This document shows positions 7,089-13,612 of a stretch of DNA of 13,612 nucleotides, in pieces (position 1 is the first letter of the stretch; every line of letters starts with the position of its first letter). Below the pieces are notes generated by a model, which saw only the letters and a program-made list of their open reading frames with translations, searched no databases and was not told the origin of the DNA. The translations under genes and the position numbers were made by a program. Source of the DNA: Flavobacteriaceae bacterium (lineage in GTDB: Bacteria; Bacteroidota; Bacteroidia; Flavobacteriales; Flavobacteriaceae); the NCBI GenBank assembly GCA_002690085.1, contig NZDM01000007.1:7128-20739 (forward strand), given 5' to 3'.

Positions 7089-8546
7089 TTGAAAGGACAA
7101 CACATTCTACTGCTCACTTTAATTTATTTTGTTTTTCTAGTTATAATCGCAAGAATTACTGGAAAAAATGACAGCAATGCCGATTTTTTTAAGGCCGGTA
7201 AACAATCCCCATGGTATCTGGTCGCATTCGGGATGATTGGGGCCTCGCTTTCAGGGGTTACATTTATTTCCGTCCCAGGATGGGTAGAAGCCTCTGAATT
7301 TAGTTATTTCCAAGTCTGCTTGGGCTATATTGCCGGTTATGTGGTCGTGGCGTTTTTACTTTTGCCAATATACTATAGATTAAACTTGACTTCAATTTAT
7401 GAATACTTACAACAACGTTTTGGAAAGGTAAGTCATAAAACTGGAGCCTTTTTCTTTTTTGTGTCTCGAGTGTTAGGCGCTGCCTTTAGAATGTATCTCA
7501 TGGCCATTGTATTGCAACAATTCGTGTTTGAACAATGGGGCATCCCTTTTGAAATGACTGTGGTCTTATCCATTGTTTTGATTTGGGTATACACCAATAA
7601 AGGCGGCATAAAAACCATTGTATGGACAGATACCTTGCAAACCCTTTTTATGGTCTGTGCTGTTATACTTTCAATTTATATGATAACGGATGCATTGGAC
7701 TGGAGTTTTGCTAAATTTTTAAATTCTGATGAATTAAAACAATATAGTACTGTTTTTCAAACAGAAAGTATTTTAGACAAAGATCATTTTTTAAAATCAT
7801 TTTTTGGGGGCATGTTTATCACGATATGCATGACGGGGCTTGATCAGGACATGATGCAAAAAAATTTAACCTGTAAAACACTAAAAGATGCTCAGAAAAA
7901 CATGCTGTGGTTCAGCCTCGTATTAACCCTTGTCACCTTTTTATTCTTATTATTGGGTGCACTGTTATTTATCTATGCCGAACGCTTTGGAGTAAAACTT
8001 CCATTGCTTGATGGCAATCCTAAAACAGATTTATTATTTCCTGAAATAGCACTCAAATCGGGCTTAGGTCTGGCATTGGGTTCTGTTTTTATACTGGGGT
8101 TAATTGCCGCCGCCTACAGCAGTGCAGACAGTGCATTGACTTCTCTTACAACCTCGTTTTGTGTCGATATTTTAGATTTGAAAGACCATTCTGAGTCTGA
8201 AAAAAAATACATCAGAAAAAAAACACATATTGGCATGAGTATTTTATTGATTTTGGTGATCATTGCTTTTAAGTATCTTTTAAATTCAAATGTTATTGAC
8301 AGCTTACTTACAGTTGCAGGCTATACCTATGGGCCGCTTTTAGGCCTTTTTGCCTTTGGGATTTTCACCAACTACAAAGTTAAAGACCAGTGGGTTTGGT
8401 GTGTCGCTCTGGCATCCGTTGCATTGTCTTATACATTGGGAGAAACTCCTACTGAATTCCTTGGTGGATATGTAATTGGTTATGAACTTCTTCCGCTCAA
8501 TGGATTGCTCACCTTTTTAGGATTGGTATTGATTCGTAGAAAGTAA
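7089..8546 (+). CDS. Sodium:solute symporter (SSS family), TTG start
   Basis: This 485-residue integral membrane protein has about 13 predicted hydrophobic helices. It matches the SSS family (Na+-coupled uptake of sugars, amino acids or other small solutes). The N-terminal region shows FFKAGKQSPWYLVAFGMIGASLSGVTFISVPGW (in two runs, 34-66), and the helix carrying the Na+-site motif is YSSADSALTSLTTSF at 343-357. The substrate cannot be inferred. The chosen start is TTG at 7089. Reading upstream there is an in-frame TAG at 7041-7043 and no ATG in between, and the first in-frame ATG downstream is codon 49, which would delete the first membrane helix. The 3' end overlaps the opposite-strand CoA-binding gene by 30 bases. 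Confidence 0.88.
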   Translation: MKGQHILLLTLIYFVFLVIIARITGKNDSNADFFKAGKQSPWYLVAFGMIGASLSGVTFISVPGWVEASEFSYFQVCLGYIAGYVVVAFLLLPIYYRLNLTSIYEYLQQRFGKVSHKTGAFFFFVSRVLGAAFRMYLMAIVLQQFVFEQWGIPFEMTVVLSIVLIWVYTNKGGIKTIVWTDTLQTLFMVCAVILSIYMITDALDWSFAKFLNSDELKQYSTVFQTESILDKDHFLKSFFGGMFITICMTGLDQDMMQKNLTCKTLKDAQKNMLWFSLVLTLVTFLFLLLGALLFIYAERFGVKLPLLDGNPKTDLLFPEIALKSGLGLALGSVFILGLIAAAYSSADSALTSLTTSFCVDILDLKDHSESEKKYIRKKTHIGMSILLILVIIAFKYLLNSNVIDSLLTVAGYTYGPLLGLFAFGIFTNYKVKDQWVWCVALASVALSYTLGETPTEFLGGYVIGYELLPLNGLLTFLGLVLIRRK

Positions 8547-8891
8547 TACCAAGGTACAGGCGATTTCATAAGACACATTGGCTTCTCTTAAAAGTCTGTA
8601 GAAAATGGGGTTTTCAGTACCTGGATTAAAAATAACACGTTTTGGCTTCAATTGGATGATATAATCATAATAGGCCTCTTGGTGTTTTGGATTTAAATAA
8701 AGCGTGACGGTATGAATATTTTTATAAGGTTTTAAAGCCGTATCAATTTTAACAGCTGAAACAGATCCCTTTTTAAGACCAAAAGCCACCACTGGAATAC
8801 CTGCATTGTTTAACATCAAAACCGCTTTATTGGAGTAACGATTAGGATTTAATGAGGTGCCTAAGACCAATGTTTTAAAGTCTTCTACCAT
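8517..8891 (-). CDS. CoA-binding domain protein (YccU/CoA_binding_2 type)
   Basis: This small cytosolic Rossmann-like protein of 124 residues starts MVEDFKTLVLGTSLNPNRYS, with the nucleotide/CoA-binding loop LGTSLNPNRYS near the N-terminus, then VVAFGLKKGSV, HTVTLYLNPKHQEAYYDYI and PKRVIFNPGTENPIFY. It is a stand-alone version of the CoA-binding domain seen in succinyl-CoA synthetase alpha and acyl-CoA synthetases; its biochemical role is not established. I chose ATG 8891-8889 rather than the ATG at 8912 because the family begins just before the TLVLG strand. With this start the first codons overlap the fabH stop (ATGGTAG), an arrangement typical of translational coupling. The 3' end overlaps the symporter gene by 30 bases. 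Confidence 0.85.
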   Translation of the reverse strand: MVEDFKTLVLGTSLNPNRYSNKAVLMLNNAGIPVVAFGLKKGSVSAVKIDTALKPYKNIHTVTLYLNPKHQEAYYDYIIQLKPKRVIFNPGTENPIFYRLLREANVSYEIACTLVLLSTNQYQS

Positions 8892-9895
8892 TTGATAATA
8901 ACACTCCCCCATGTAAACCCACTGCCAAACGCAGCCAATACAACAGTATCCCCAGACTTAATCTTCCCTTGTTCACAAGCTTCGCTCAATGCAATAGGTA
9001 TGGAGGCAGCCGTGGTGTTTCCGTAATGTTGAATGTTATTAAAAACTTGATCGTCTGAGAGTTTAAACTTTTTTTGAATGTATTGAGAAATTCGCAGATT
9101 GGCTTGATGGGGTACCAACATATCAATGTCTGAAACTTGTAAATTATTGGCTTCCAATCCTTGATGAATCACTTCGCTAAAACGTCTGATGGCATTTTTA
9201 AAAACAAACTGTCCATTCATGTAGGGCCTGTAACTCATATCATCGGGATTGTTTTCAGCAATGATGTCTGTAACCCAGCGTTTTCCCATTCCAGGCGCTT
9301 CAGCTGCAAGCTCTAGGGCATACGCCCCTTCAGAATGTAAATGCGAGGATAAAATTCCTTTGTTTGAATCGTCTTCTCTACTGAGAATTGCCGCTCCTGC
9401 GCCATCTCCAAAAATAACCGAAATACTCCGGCCTCTATTAGAAATATCGATGCCTTGAGACTGCAACTCGCTTCCAATCACCAATATATTTTTGTACATC
9501 CCAGTTTTAATAAACTGATCCGCAACAGAGAGCCCGTAAACAAAACCGGAACATTGGTTTCGTACATCCAAGGCGCCAATGGTATCAATGCCGAGGGCTT
9601 CTTGGACTTGAACACCAGGACCTGGAAAATAATAGTCTGGACTAAGGGTTGCAAAGACAATAAAATCTATGTCATCTTTATCAATTTTTGCATTTTTAAT
9701 AGCTTTTTCGGCGGCCTTTAAGCCCATACTAAAAGTACTGTTACCATCGCCTTTAACAGCCCAACGTCTTTCATGAATTCCAGTGCGCTCTTGAATCCAC
9801 TGGTCATTTGTATCCATCAATTTGGACAAATCGTCATTGGTAACAATATTTTCGGGGACGTAGTGCCCCATACCGATAATTCTTGAATTGTACAT
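8885..9895 (-). CDS. 3-oxoacyl-ACP synthase III (KAS III / FabH-like)
   Basis: This 336-residue thiolase-fold condensing enzyme carries the Cys-His-Asn triad of KAS III: C115 in VRNQCSGFVYGLS, H263 in LVPHQANLR, and N293 in QHYGNTTAASIP. Other signatures are IQERTGIHERR (34-44), FGDGAGAAIL (162-171) and the terminal AAFGSGFTWGSV. KAS III condenses an acyl-CoA primer with malonyl-ACP to start fatty acid synthesis. The segment around the active Cys and before it (ATLSPDYYFPGPG) differs from textbook FabH, so it may be a paralogue with another primer. There is no fatty-acid cluster (plsX, rpmF, fabD) beside it, and I therefore withhold the symbol. It is followed by the overlapping CoA-binding gene and preceded by a perfect -7 box. 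Confidence 0.88.
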   Translation of the reverse strand: MYNSRIIGMGHYVPENIVTNDDLSKLMDTNDQWIQERTGIHERRWAVKGDGNSTFSMGLKAAEKAIKNAKIDKDDIDFIVFATLSPDYYFPGPGVQVQEALGIDTIGALDVRNQCSGFVYGLSVADQFIKTGMYKNILVIGSELQSQGIDISNRGRSISVIFGDGAGAAILSREDDSNKGILSSHLHSEGAYALELAAEAPGMGKRWVTDIIAENNPDDMSYRPYMNGQFVFKNAIRRFSEVIHQGLEANNLQVSDIDMLVPHQANLRISQYIQKKFKLSDDQVFNNIQHYGNTTAASIPIALSEACEQGKIKSGDTVVLAAFGSGFTWGSVIIKW

Positions 9896-9919
9896 AAATT
9901 AATTATTCGAATTGTTAGA

Positions 9920-9927
9920 CAAATATA
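9920..9927 (-). promoter_or_regulatory. -7 box upstream of the KAS III gene
   Basis: On the minus strand this is TATATTTG, a perfect TAnnTTTG match, 24 bases before the ATG. No good TTG -33 element lies at 17-23 bases. Instead a 12-base palindrome (9929-9940) begins 1 base upstream of the box, which suggests a regulated promoter. The leader would be short, about 20 bases. Confidence 0.5.
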
Positions 9928-9928
9928 A

Positions 9929-9940
9929 ACTTTATAAAGT
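9929..9940. repeat. 12-base perfect palindrome between the KAS III -7 box and -33 region
   Basis: ACTTTATAAAGT is self-complementary over all 12 bases and sits in the 124-base divergent gap between the KAS III gene and htpG, immediately adjacent to the -7 box. Its position fits a repressor or activator operator. In this AT-rich background a chance palindrome remains possible. Confidence 0.4.
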
Positions 9941-10019
9941 GTCAGTTTGTCATATTTATCAAATTGGTACTCTTTTTGAACAAAATGTTTCAAATTAATC
10001 TATAAAAAAAAACAAAATT

Positions 10020-11933
10020 ATGAGTAAAGGAACCATCAATGTTTCTGTAGAGAATATTTTTCCACTGATTAAAAAATTTCTTTACAGTGACCATGAAATC
10101 TTTTTACGAGAGCTGATAAGCAATGCCACAGACGCTACTTTAAAACTGAAACATTTATCCAATATAGGAGAAGCTAAAGTAGATTATGGCACGCCAAAAA
10201 TTGAAGTAAAAATTGACAAAAAAGCCAAAAAATTACACCTCATTGACCAAGGGATTGGCATGACATCAGAGGAAGTTCAAAAATACATCAATGAAGTCGC
10301 TTTTTCAGGTGCTGAAGAATTTTTGGATAAATACAAAGATAAAGTCGAGGATGCTGGTATTATAGGGCATTTTGGACTTGGGTTTTATTCCGCCTTTATG
10401 GTAGCTGAAAAAGTTGAAATCATTACCAAATCTTACAAAGAGGCCGATGCAGCACATTGGATTTGTGATGGCAGCCCTGAATACAGTCTTGAAAAAAGTG
10501 ATAAAAAAGAGCGCGGTACAGAAATTATTTTACACATCGCCGAGGATTCTACAGAGTTTTTAGAGGACAGTCGCATTACTGAATTATTGAACAAGTACAA
10601 CAAGTTCATGCCGATTCCGATTAAATTTGGGACCAAGGAAATCAATGACCCTGATCACACTCCTGAAACTACAACCGATAAAGACGGAAAAGACACCACG
10701 GAGCCACAGCGCAAGATTACTGTTGATAACATCATCAACAATTCAAACCCTGCATGGACCAAAACACCATCGGAACTCAAAGACGAAGATTACAAAGGGT
10801 TTTACAGGGAATTGTATCCGATGCAATTTGAAGAACCCCTTTTTAATATTCATTTGAATGTTGATTATCCGTTTAATTTGACTGGGATTCTATATTTTCC
10901 AAAGTTATCTAACGATATGAATATCCAAAAGGATCGCATTCAATTGTATCAAAATCAGGTATTTGTAACAGATAATGTGGAAGGTATAGTGCCAGAATTT
11001 CTGACCATGCTCCGAGGTGTAATTGATTCTCCGGACATTCCTTTAAATGTATCGCGTTCCTATTTACAAGCAGATGGTGCGGTGAAAAAGATTTCATCAT
11101 ACATCACTAAAAAGGTAGCCGATAAACTGAAGTCATTATTTAAGGAGAACCGAGAAGATTTTGAGGCTAAATGGAACGACATTAAAATAGTGATTGAATA
11201 TGGGATGCTTTCAGAAGAAAAATTCTTTGAAAAAGCAGAGGCATTTAACCTATTCCCAACTGTAGATGGCAATTATTATACCTATGACGAATTGTATAAT
11301 AAGATCAAGGCCAAACAAACGGATAAGGATGATAAATTGGTAATTTTATACGCTTCGAACGCGGAAGAACAGCACAGTTATATTGAGGCTGCCAAAGCCA
11401 AGGGCTATGAGGTCTTATTGCTAGACTCACCAATTGTTTCTCACTTGATTCAAAAGTTGGAAGGCAGTAAAGAAAAAATTTCTTTCAGTCGAGTGGATGC
11501 CGATCATTTGGACAAACTCATTCCAAAAGAAGAAAACAACATTTCTAAATTAACTGAAGATGAAAAAACAACTTTAGACACCCAGTTAAAAGAGGTGATT
11601 CCAGCGGAAAAATTCACAGTACAATTAGAAGCCATGGACAGCAATGCTGCGCCATTCATGATTACCCAACCTGAATTCTTGCGTCGCATGAAAGAAATGC
11701 AGCAAACTGGCGGCGGTGGTGGTATGTTTGGAATGGGCAATATGCCTGAAATGTACAACTTGGTTGTCAATACCAATTCGGAATTGGTAAACCAAATTCT
11801 AAATACTAAAACAGCTAAAAAAAGAGAGCGATTGATCAATCAAAGTCTAGATTTAGCACAACTCTCACAAGGACTTCTCAAAGGAGAAGCACTTACAAAC
11901 TTCATCAAACGAAGTTATGAGATCATTAAATAA
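10020..11933 (+). CDS. htpG: Molecular chaperone HtpG (Hsp90)
   Basis: This 637-residue bacterial Hsp90 is a cytosolic dimeric ATP-dependent chaperone. The N-terminal GHKL ATPase domain shows ELISNATDA at 31-39 (E31, N35), IDQGIGMT with D76 (75-82), and GHFGLGFYSAFM at 116-127. A hydrophilic acidic linker with many Asp/Thr/Lys lies around 206-235. The middle domain has the DYKGFYRELYP segment and the ATP-contacting Arg in NVSRSYLQADG. The C-terminal dimerisation domain carries a Gly-rich segment (QQTGGGGGMFGMGNMPE) that eukaryotic and enterobacterial forms do not share. There is no C-terminal MEEVD, as expected for bacteria. The ATG follows an A-rich leader without a Shine-Dalgarno sequence. 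No CIRCE element is seen upstream. A strong terminator ends the gene. Confidence 0.98.
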   Translation: MSKGTINVSVENIFPLIKKFLYSDHEIFLRELISNATDATLKLKHLSNIGEAKVDYGTPKIEVKIDKKAKKLHLIDQGIGMTSEEVQKYINEVAFSGAEEFLDKYKDKVEDAGIIGHFGLGFYSAFMVAEKVEIITKSYKEADAAHWICDGSPEYSLEKSDKKERGTEIILHIAEDSTEFLEDSRITELLNKYNKFMPIPIKFGTKEINDPDHTPETTTDKDGKDTTEPQRKITVDNIINNSNPAWTKTPSELKDEDYKGFYRELYPMQFEEPLFNIHLNVDYPFNLTGILYFPKLSNDMNIQKDRIQLYQNQVFVTDNVEGIVPEFLTMLRGVIDSPDIPLNVSRSYLQADGAVKKISSYITKKVADKLKSLFKENREDFEAKWNDIKIVIEYGMLSEEKFFEKAEAFNLFPTVDGNYYTYDELYNKIKAKQTDKDDKLVILYASNAEEQHSYIEAAKAKGYEVLLLDSPIVSHLIQKLEGSKEKISFSRVDADHLDKLIPKEENNISKLTEDEKTTLDTQLKEVIPAEKFTVQLEAMDSNAAPFMITQPEFLRRMKEMQQTGGGGGMFGMGNMPEMYNLVVNTNSELVNQILNTKTAKKRERLINQSLDLAQLSQGLLKGEALTNFIKRSYEIIK

Positions 11934-11949
11934 CAGAATTCTAAATTTT

Positions 11950-11982
11950 AAAAAAGGCGGTTCATTAAGAACCGCCTTTTTT
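11950..11982 (+). terminator. Strong intrinsic terminator of htpG
   Basis: This is a perfect hairpin with stem GGCGGTTC (11956-11963), loop ATTAA and arm GAACCGCC (11969-11976), flanked by six A and six T that extend the pairing to 14 bp. The T run makes it a classic rho-independent terminator on the plus strand, and the A run makes it potentially bidirectional. It lies 17 bases after the htpG stop, so alkB needs its own promoter. Confidence 0.92.
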
Positions 11983-12061
11983 ATAAGTTTTATCTGAGTT
12001 AAAAAATGATTTTTTTTGTAATAATTGGAAACTTACTCTAAATTGGATTAAAATATATCAG

Positions 12062-12661
12062 ATGCTTTTTGAATCAACAAAACCTGTAAACATTCCATTA
12101 AAAGACGGAAGTATTTTTTACGATCCTTGTTTTTTTGACAACAAAGAAGCCGACCACTACTTTGAAGTCTTAAGAAATGATATTAAGTGGCAACAAGACG
12201 ATATTAAAATTTTTGGAAAAACATATGCACAACCCAGGCTCACCGCACTTTATGCAAATAACGACAAGCCTTACCGCTATTCAAACCTCACATTGCACCC
12301 AACAAAATTTTCAACTGAATTATTGGAAATAAAATCTAAGGTTGAAAAATGTGCACTTTTAGGTTTTACAAGCTGTTTGCTCAACTTATATCGGGATGGT
12401 CAAGACAGCAATGGTTGGCATGCCGACAATGAAAAAGAATTGGGTAAAGATCCAGTCATTGCGTCAGTTAGTTTTGGAGCTGATAGGCTTTTTCACATGA
12501 AGCACCGCCAAGATAAATCCCATAAATTAAAACTAAAATTAGCAAATGGAAGTTTGTTGATAATGCGGGGTAGCACCCAACACCACTGGCTGCACCAAAT
12601 ACCTAAAACTAAAAAAAAAATTGGGGAGCGCATCAACCTAACATTTCGAATAATAAAATAA
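12062..12661 (+). CDS. alkB: AlkB-type 2-oxoglutarate/Fe(II)-dependent dioxygenase
   Basis: This 199-residue enzyme belongs to the family that oxidatively removes alkyl lesions (1-methyladenine, 3-methylcytosine) from DNA or RNA. The iron ligands are visible as H120 and D122 in NGWHADNEKELG and H178 in HHWLHQIPK. The 2-oxoglutarate-binding RxxxxxR is R190-R196 in GERINLTFRII. ASVSFGADRLFHMKH (134-148) and PRLTALY (58-64) are further family marks. The pattern resembles ALKBH2/3-like short AlkB proteins rather than E. coli AlkB; the substrate (DNA versus RNA) is not determined. It appears monocistronic, between the htpG terminator and a long non-coding stretch. The start ATG follows an AT-rich leader. 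There is no sign of an Ada-type regulator nearby. Confidence 0.92.
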   Translation: MLFESTKPVNIPLKDGSIFYDPCFFDNKEADHYFEVLRNDIKWQQDDIKIFGKTYAQPRLTALYANNDKPYRYSNLTLHPTKFSTELLEIKSKVEKCALLGFTSCLLNLYRDGQDSNGWHADNEKELGKDPVIASVSFGADRLFHMKHRQDKSHKLKLKLANGSLLIMRGSTQHHWLHQIPKTKKKIGERINLTFRIIK

Positions 12662-13015
12662 AACTAGGTACTATTGATGAACATTTAATTGCTTTTTGAA
12701 ACTTAGCTGTTGGTAGGACCCTTATAAAAAAGGAAAAAGCATCATTAGAATGATGCTTTAACCACTAACCAACCAAAATATATTACTAACAAAAATTAAA
12801 TAATATATATTTTATTAAACAAGTACCGTGCCAGAAATTAATTTTTATTTTTTTGTTGATTAAAATGCATTTTTGATTTTAAGAAAGCCTACAAATTGAT
12901 TATAAAACCATTACCCACTACTTTATATAGTAGAAAGTGTTTGTTACTGGCTGCTACTTTAATTATTATATTTACATAGCCTAAGCAAATTCACGGTCCA
13001 AAAAATTAAGATTTT
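12662..13015. other. Non-coding stretch between alkB and the DUF819 gene
   Basis: This 354-base, very AT-rich stretch has no open frame of useful length on either strand. It holds a hairpin at 12736-12759, an A/C-rich tract with repeated CTAAC/CCAACC words at 12761-12790, a 12-base palindrome AAAATGCATTTT at 12862-12873, and a short inverted repeat CTACT/AGTAG at 12918-12933. A near-consensus -7 box TATATTTA lies at 12967-12974 about 42 bases before the DUF819 start, with a TTG at 12941-12943 (spacing 23, long). The last could be the DUF819 promoter, at low confidence. Confidence 0.6.
12736..12759. terminator. Stem-loop downstream of alkB
   Basis: AAAGCATCATT and its exact complement AATGATGCTTT are separated by two bases, so the real stem is 9-10 bp with a small loop. 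On the plus strand the stem is followed by TTTAACC, a poor T tract. On the minus strand it is followed by a T-rich run (complement of 12726-12738), a better terminator although no minus-strand gene ends here. It lies 75 bases past the alkB stop. It may end alkB transcripts, block antisense transcription, or belong to the leader-like tract that follows. Confidence 0.5.
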
Positions 13016-13612
13016 ATGTTCGATACTTCTCCACTTCTCACAAATGATTCCATTGTCTTTGGATTACTCATGATAGCCATTGCTTTCATTTTTTATACAG
13101 AATCAAAAACATCAGGTTTTTGGTTTAAGTTTTACAAAGTGGTTCCTGGTCTTTTTATGGCTTATATGCTGCCCGCTGTTTTTACGACTTTGGGCTGGAT
13201 TGCGCCTGATTGGGAACGCATTACAGCTTCTGGGACTTTGGTGGCTGAAAGCAGTCAATTGTATTATGTCGCAAGCCGTTATTTATTACCAGCAGCCTTG
13301 GTGCTTATGACTTTAAGCATTGATCTTAATGCGGTATTTAACTTGGGTTGGAAAGCCCTTATAATGTTTTTCAACGGTACATTGGGCATTGTCATTGGAG
13401 GGCCGATCGCAATCTTACTCATTGCCACTGTTTCTCCAGAGACCGTTGGAGGTATTGGTCCTGATGCGGTTTGGAGAGGCTTATCAACACTGGCAGGAAG
13501 TTGGATTGGTGGCGGTGCCAATCAAACAGCAATGTTAGAAATTTACGGATACAACCCTAAGCTTTACGGAGGTATGGTGTTTGTAGATATTGTAGTAGCA
13601 AATATATGGATG
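13016..13612 (+). CDS. DUF819 family membrane protein, N-terminal part (runs off right edge)
   Basis: 199 codons are present from ATG at 13016, open to the right end. The N-terminus reads MFDTSPLLTNDSIVFGLLMIAIAF, followed by hydrophobic helices at roughly 13-28, 42-62, 84-105 and 113-138. SSQLYYVASRYLLPAALVLMTLSIDL and the glycine-rich segment TLAGSWIGGGANQTAML (166-182) are characteristic of the DUF819 (YjcL-like) family of multi-pass inner-membrane proteins. These are transporter-like, and their substrate is unknown. Family members run to about 380-420 residues, so roughly half is missing. Its own promoter is probably in the preceding non-coding region. Family assignment is good; function is unknown. 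Confidence 0.85.
   Translation, partial: MFDTSPLLTNDSIVFGLLMIAIAFIFYTESKTSGFWFKFYKVVPGLFMAYMLPAVFTTLGWIAPDWERITASGTLVAESSQLYYVASRYLLPAALVLMTLSIDLNAVFNLGWKALIMFFNGTLGIVIGGPIAILLIATVSPETVGGIGPDAVWRGLSTLAGSWIGGGANQTAMLEIYGYNPKLYGGMVFVDIVVANIWM

Noticed and set aside
8892..8912. Earlier ATG (8912) for the CoA-binding protein
   Set aside because: It would add seven residues (MGECYYQ) not typical of the family. The ATG at 8891 overlapping the fabH stop fits both the family start and coupling.
9896..10019. CIRCE or other classic heat-shock operator before htpG
   Set aside because: No TTAGCACTC/GAGTGCTAA arms are present. The inverted repeat seen is different and imperfect.
12862..12873. Palindrome AAAATGCATTTT as a regulatory site
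   Set aside because: It is short, AT-rich and not positioned at a recognisable promoter, so chance is the simplest explanation.
13080..13521. Open frames on both strands at the right edge
   Set aside because: They are in other frames of, or antisense to, the DUF819 gene, whose product is recognisable and open through the window edge.
1..13612. Mobile elements, CRISPR arrays, tRNA genes or defence genes
   Set aside because: No repeats with regular spacing, terminal inverted repeats with a transposase, tRNA-like folds or known defence motifs were seen. The gene content is housekeeping.

Overview
The window is AT-rich chromosomal DNA from a Bacteroidota bacterium, most likely of the family Flavobacteriaceae. 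Three things point there. The L28-L33-DUF4295-FtsY gene order with a 50-residue DUF4295 protein is typical of that phylum. Gene starts have AT-rich leaders with no Shine-Dalgarno sequence. Several genes are preceded by TAnnTTTG-type -7 boxes, the Bacteroidota sigma-A signature. Almost all genes are housekeeping or metabolic. I see no mobile element, tRNA, rRNA, CRISPR array or defence island.

Layout, left to right. Minus strand: the N-terminal third of ftsY runs off the left edge. Upstream of it are a terminator-like hairpin and a ribosomal-protein transcription unit (rpmB, rpmG, DUF4295 gene) with its own promoter. Next is a four-gene minus-strand operon with its own good promoter at 5147-5177. 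It holds a 2-oxo acid dehydrogenase E2 subunit, a DEDDh 3'-5' exonuclease, an FAH-family protein and cinA. The last two junctions are immediate TAA|ATG contacts. Upstream lies recR followed by a GT2 glycosyltransferase. recR is divergent from a plus-strand sodium:solute symporter that appears to start at TTG.

The symporter's 3' end overlaps by 30 bases the 3' end of a small CoA-binding-domain protein on the other strand. That protein is itself start/stop-coupled to a ketoacyl synthase III gene (fabH-like). A compact divergent region carrying a 12-base palindrome separates fabH from htpG (Hsp90), which ends in a strong intrinsic terminator. An alkB-type DNA/RNA demethylase gene follows. Then comes a 354-base non-coding stretch with a hairpin and an A/C-rich tract that resembles an orphan mRNA leader. 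Last is the first half of a DUF819 membrane protein gene, which runs off the right edge.

The genes cover ribosome biogenesis and membrane targeting (rpmB, rpmG, DUF4295, ftsY), DNA repair (recR, exonuclease, alkB), central carbon and cofactor metabolism (E2, FAH protein, CinA), acyl/CoA chemistry (KAS III and CoA-binding protein), transport (symporter, DUF819) and stress (htpG). No clearly new multi-gene system is visible. The points most worth a second look are the CoA-binding/KAS III coupling, the E2-exonuclease-FAH-CinA operon, the Asn in the E2 catalytic motif, the unexplained C-terminal domain of the glycosyltransferase, and the leader-like non-coding region near 12.75 kb.
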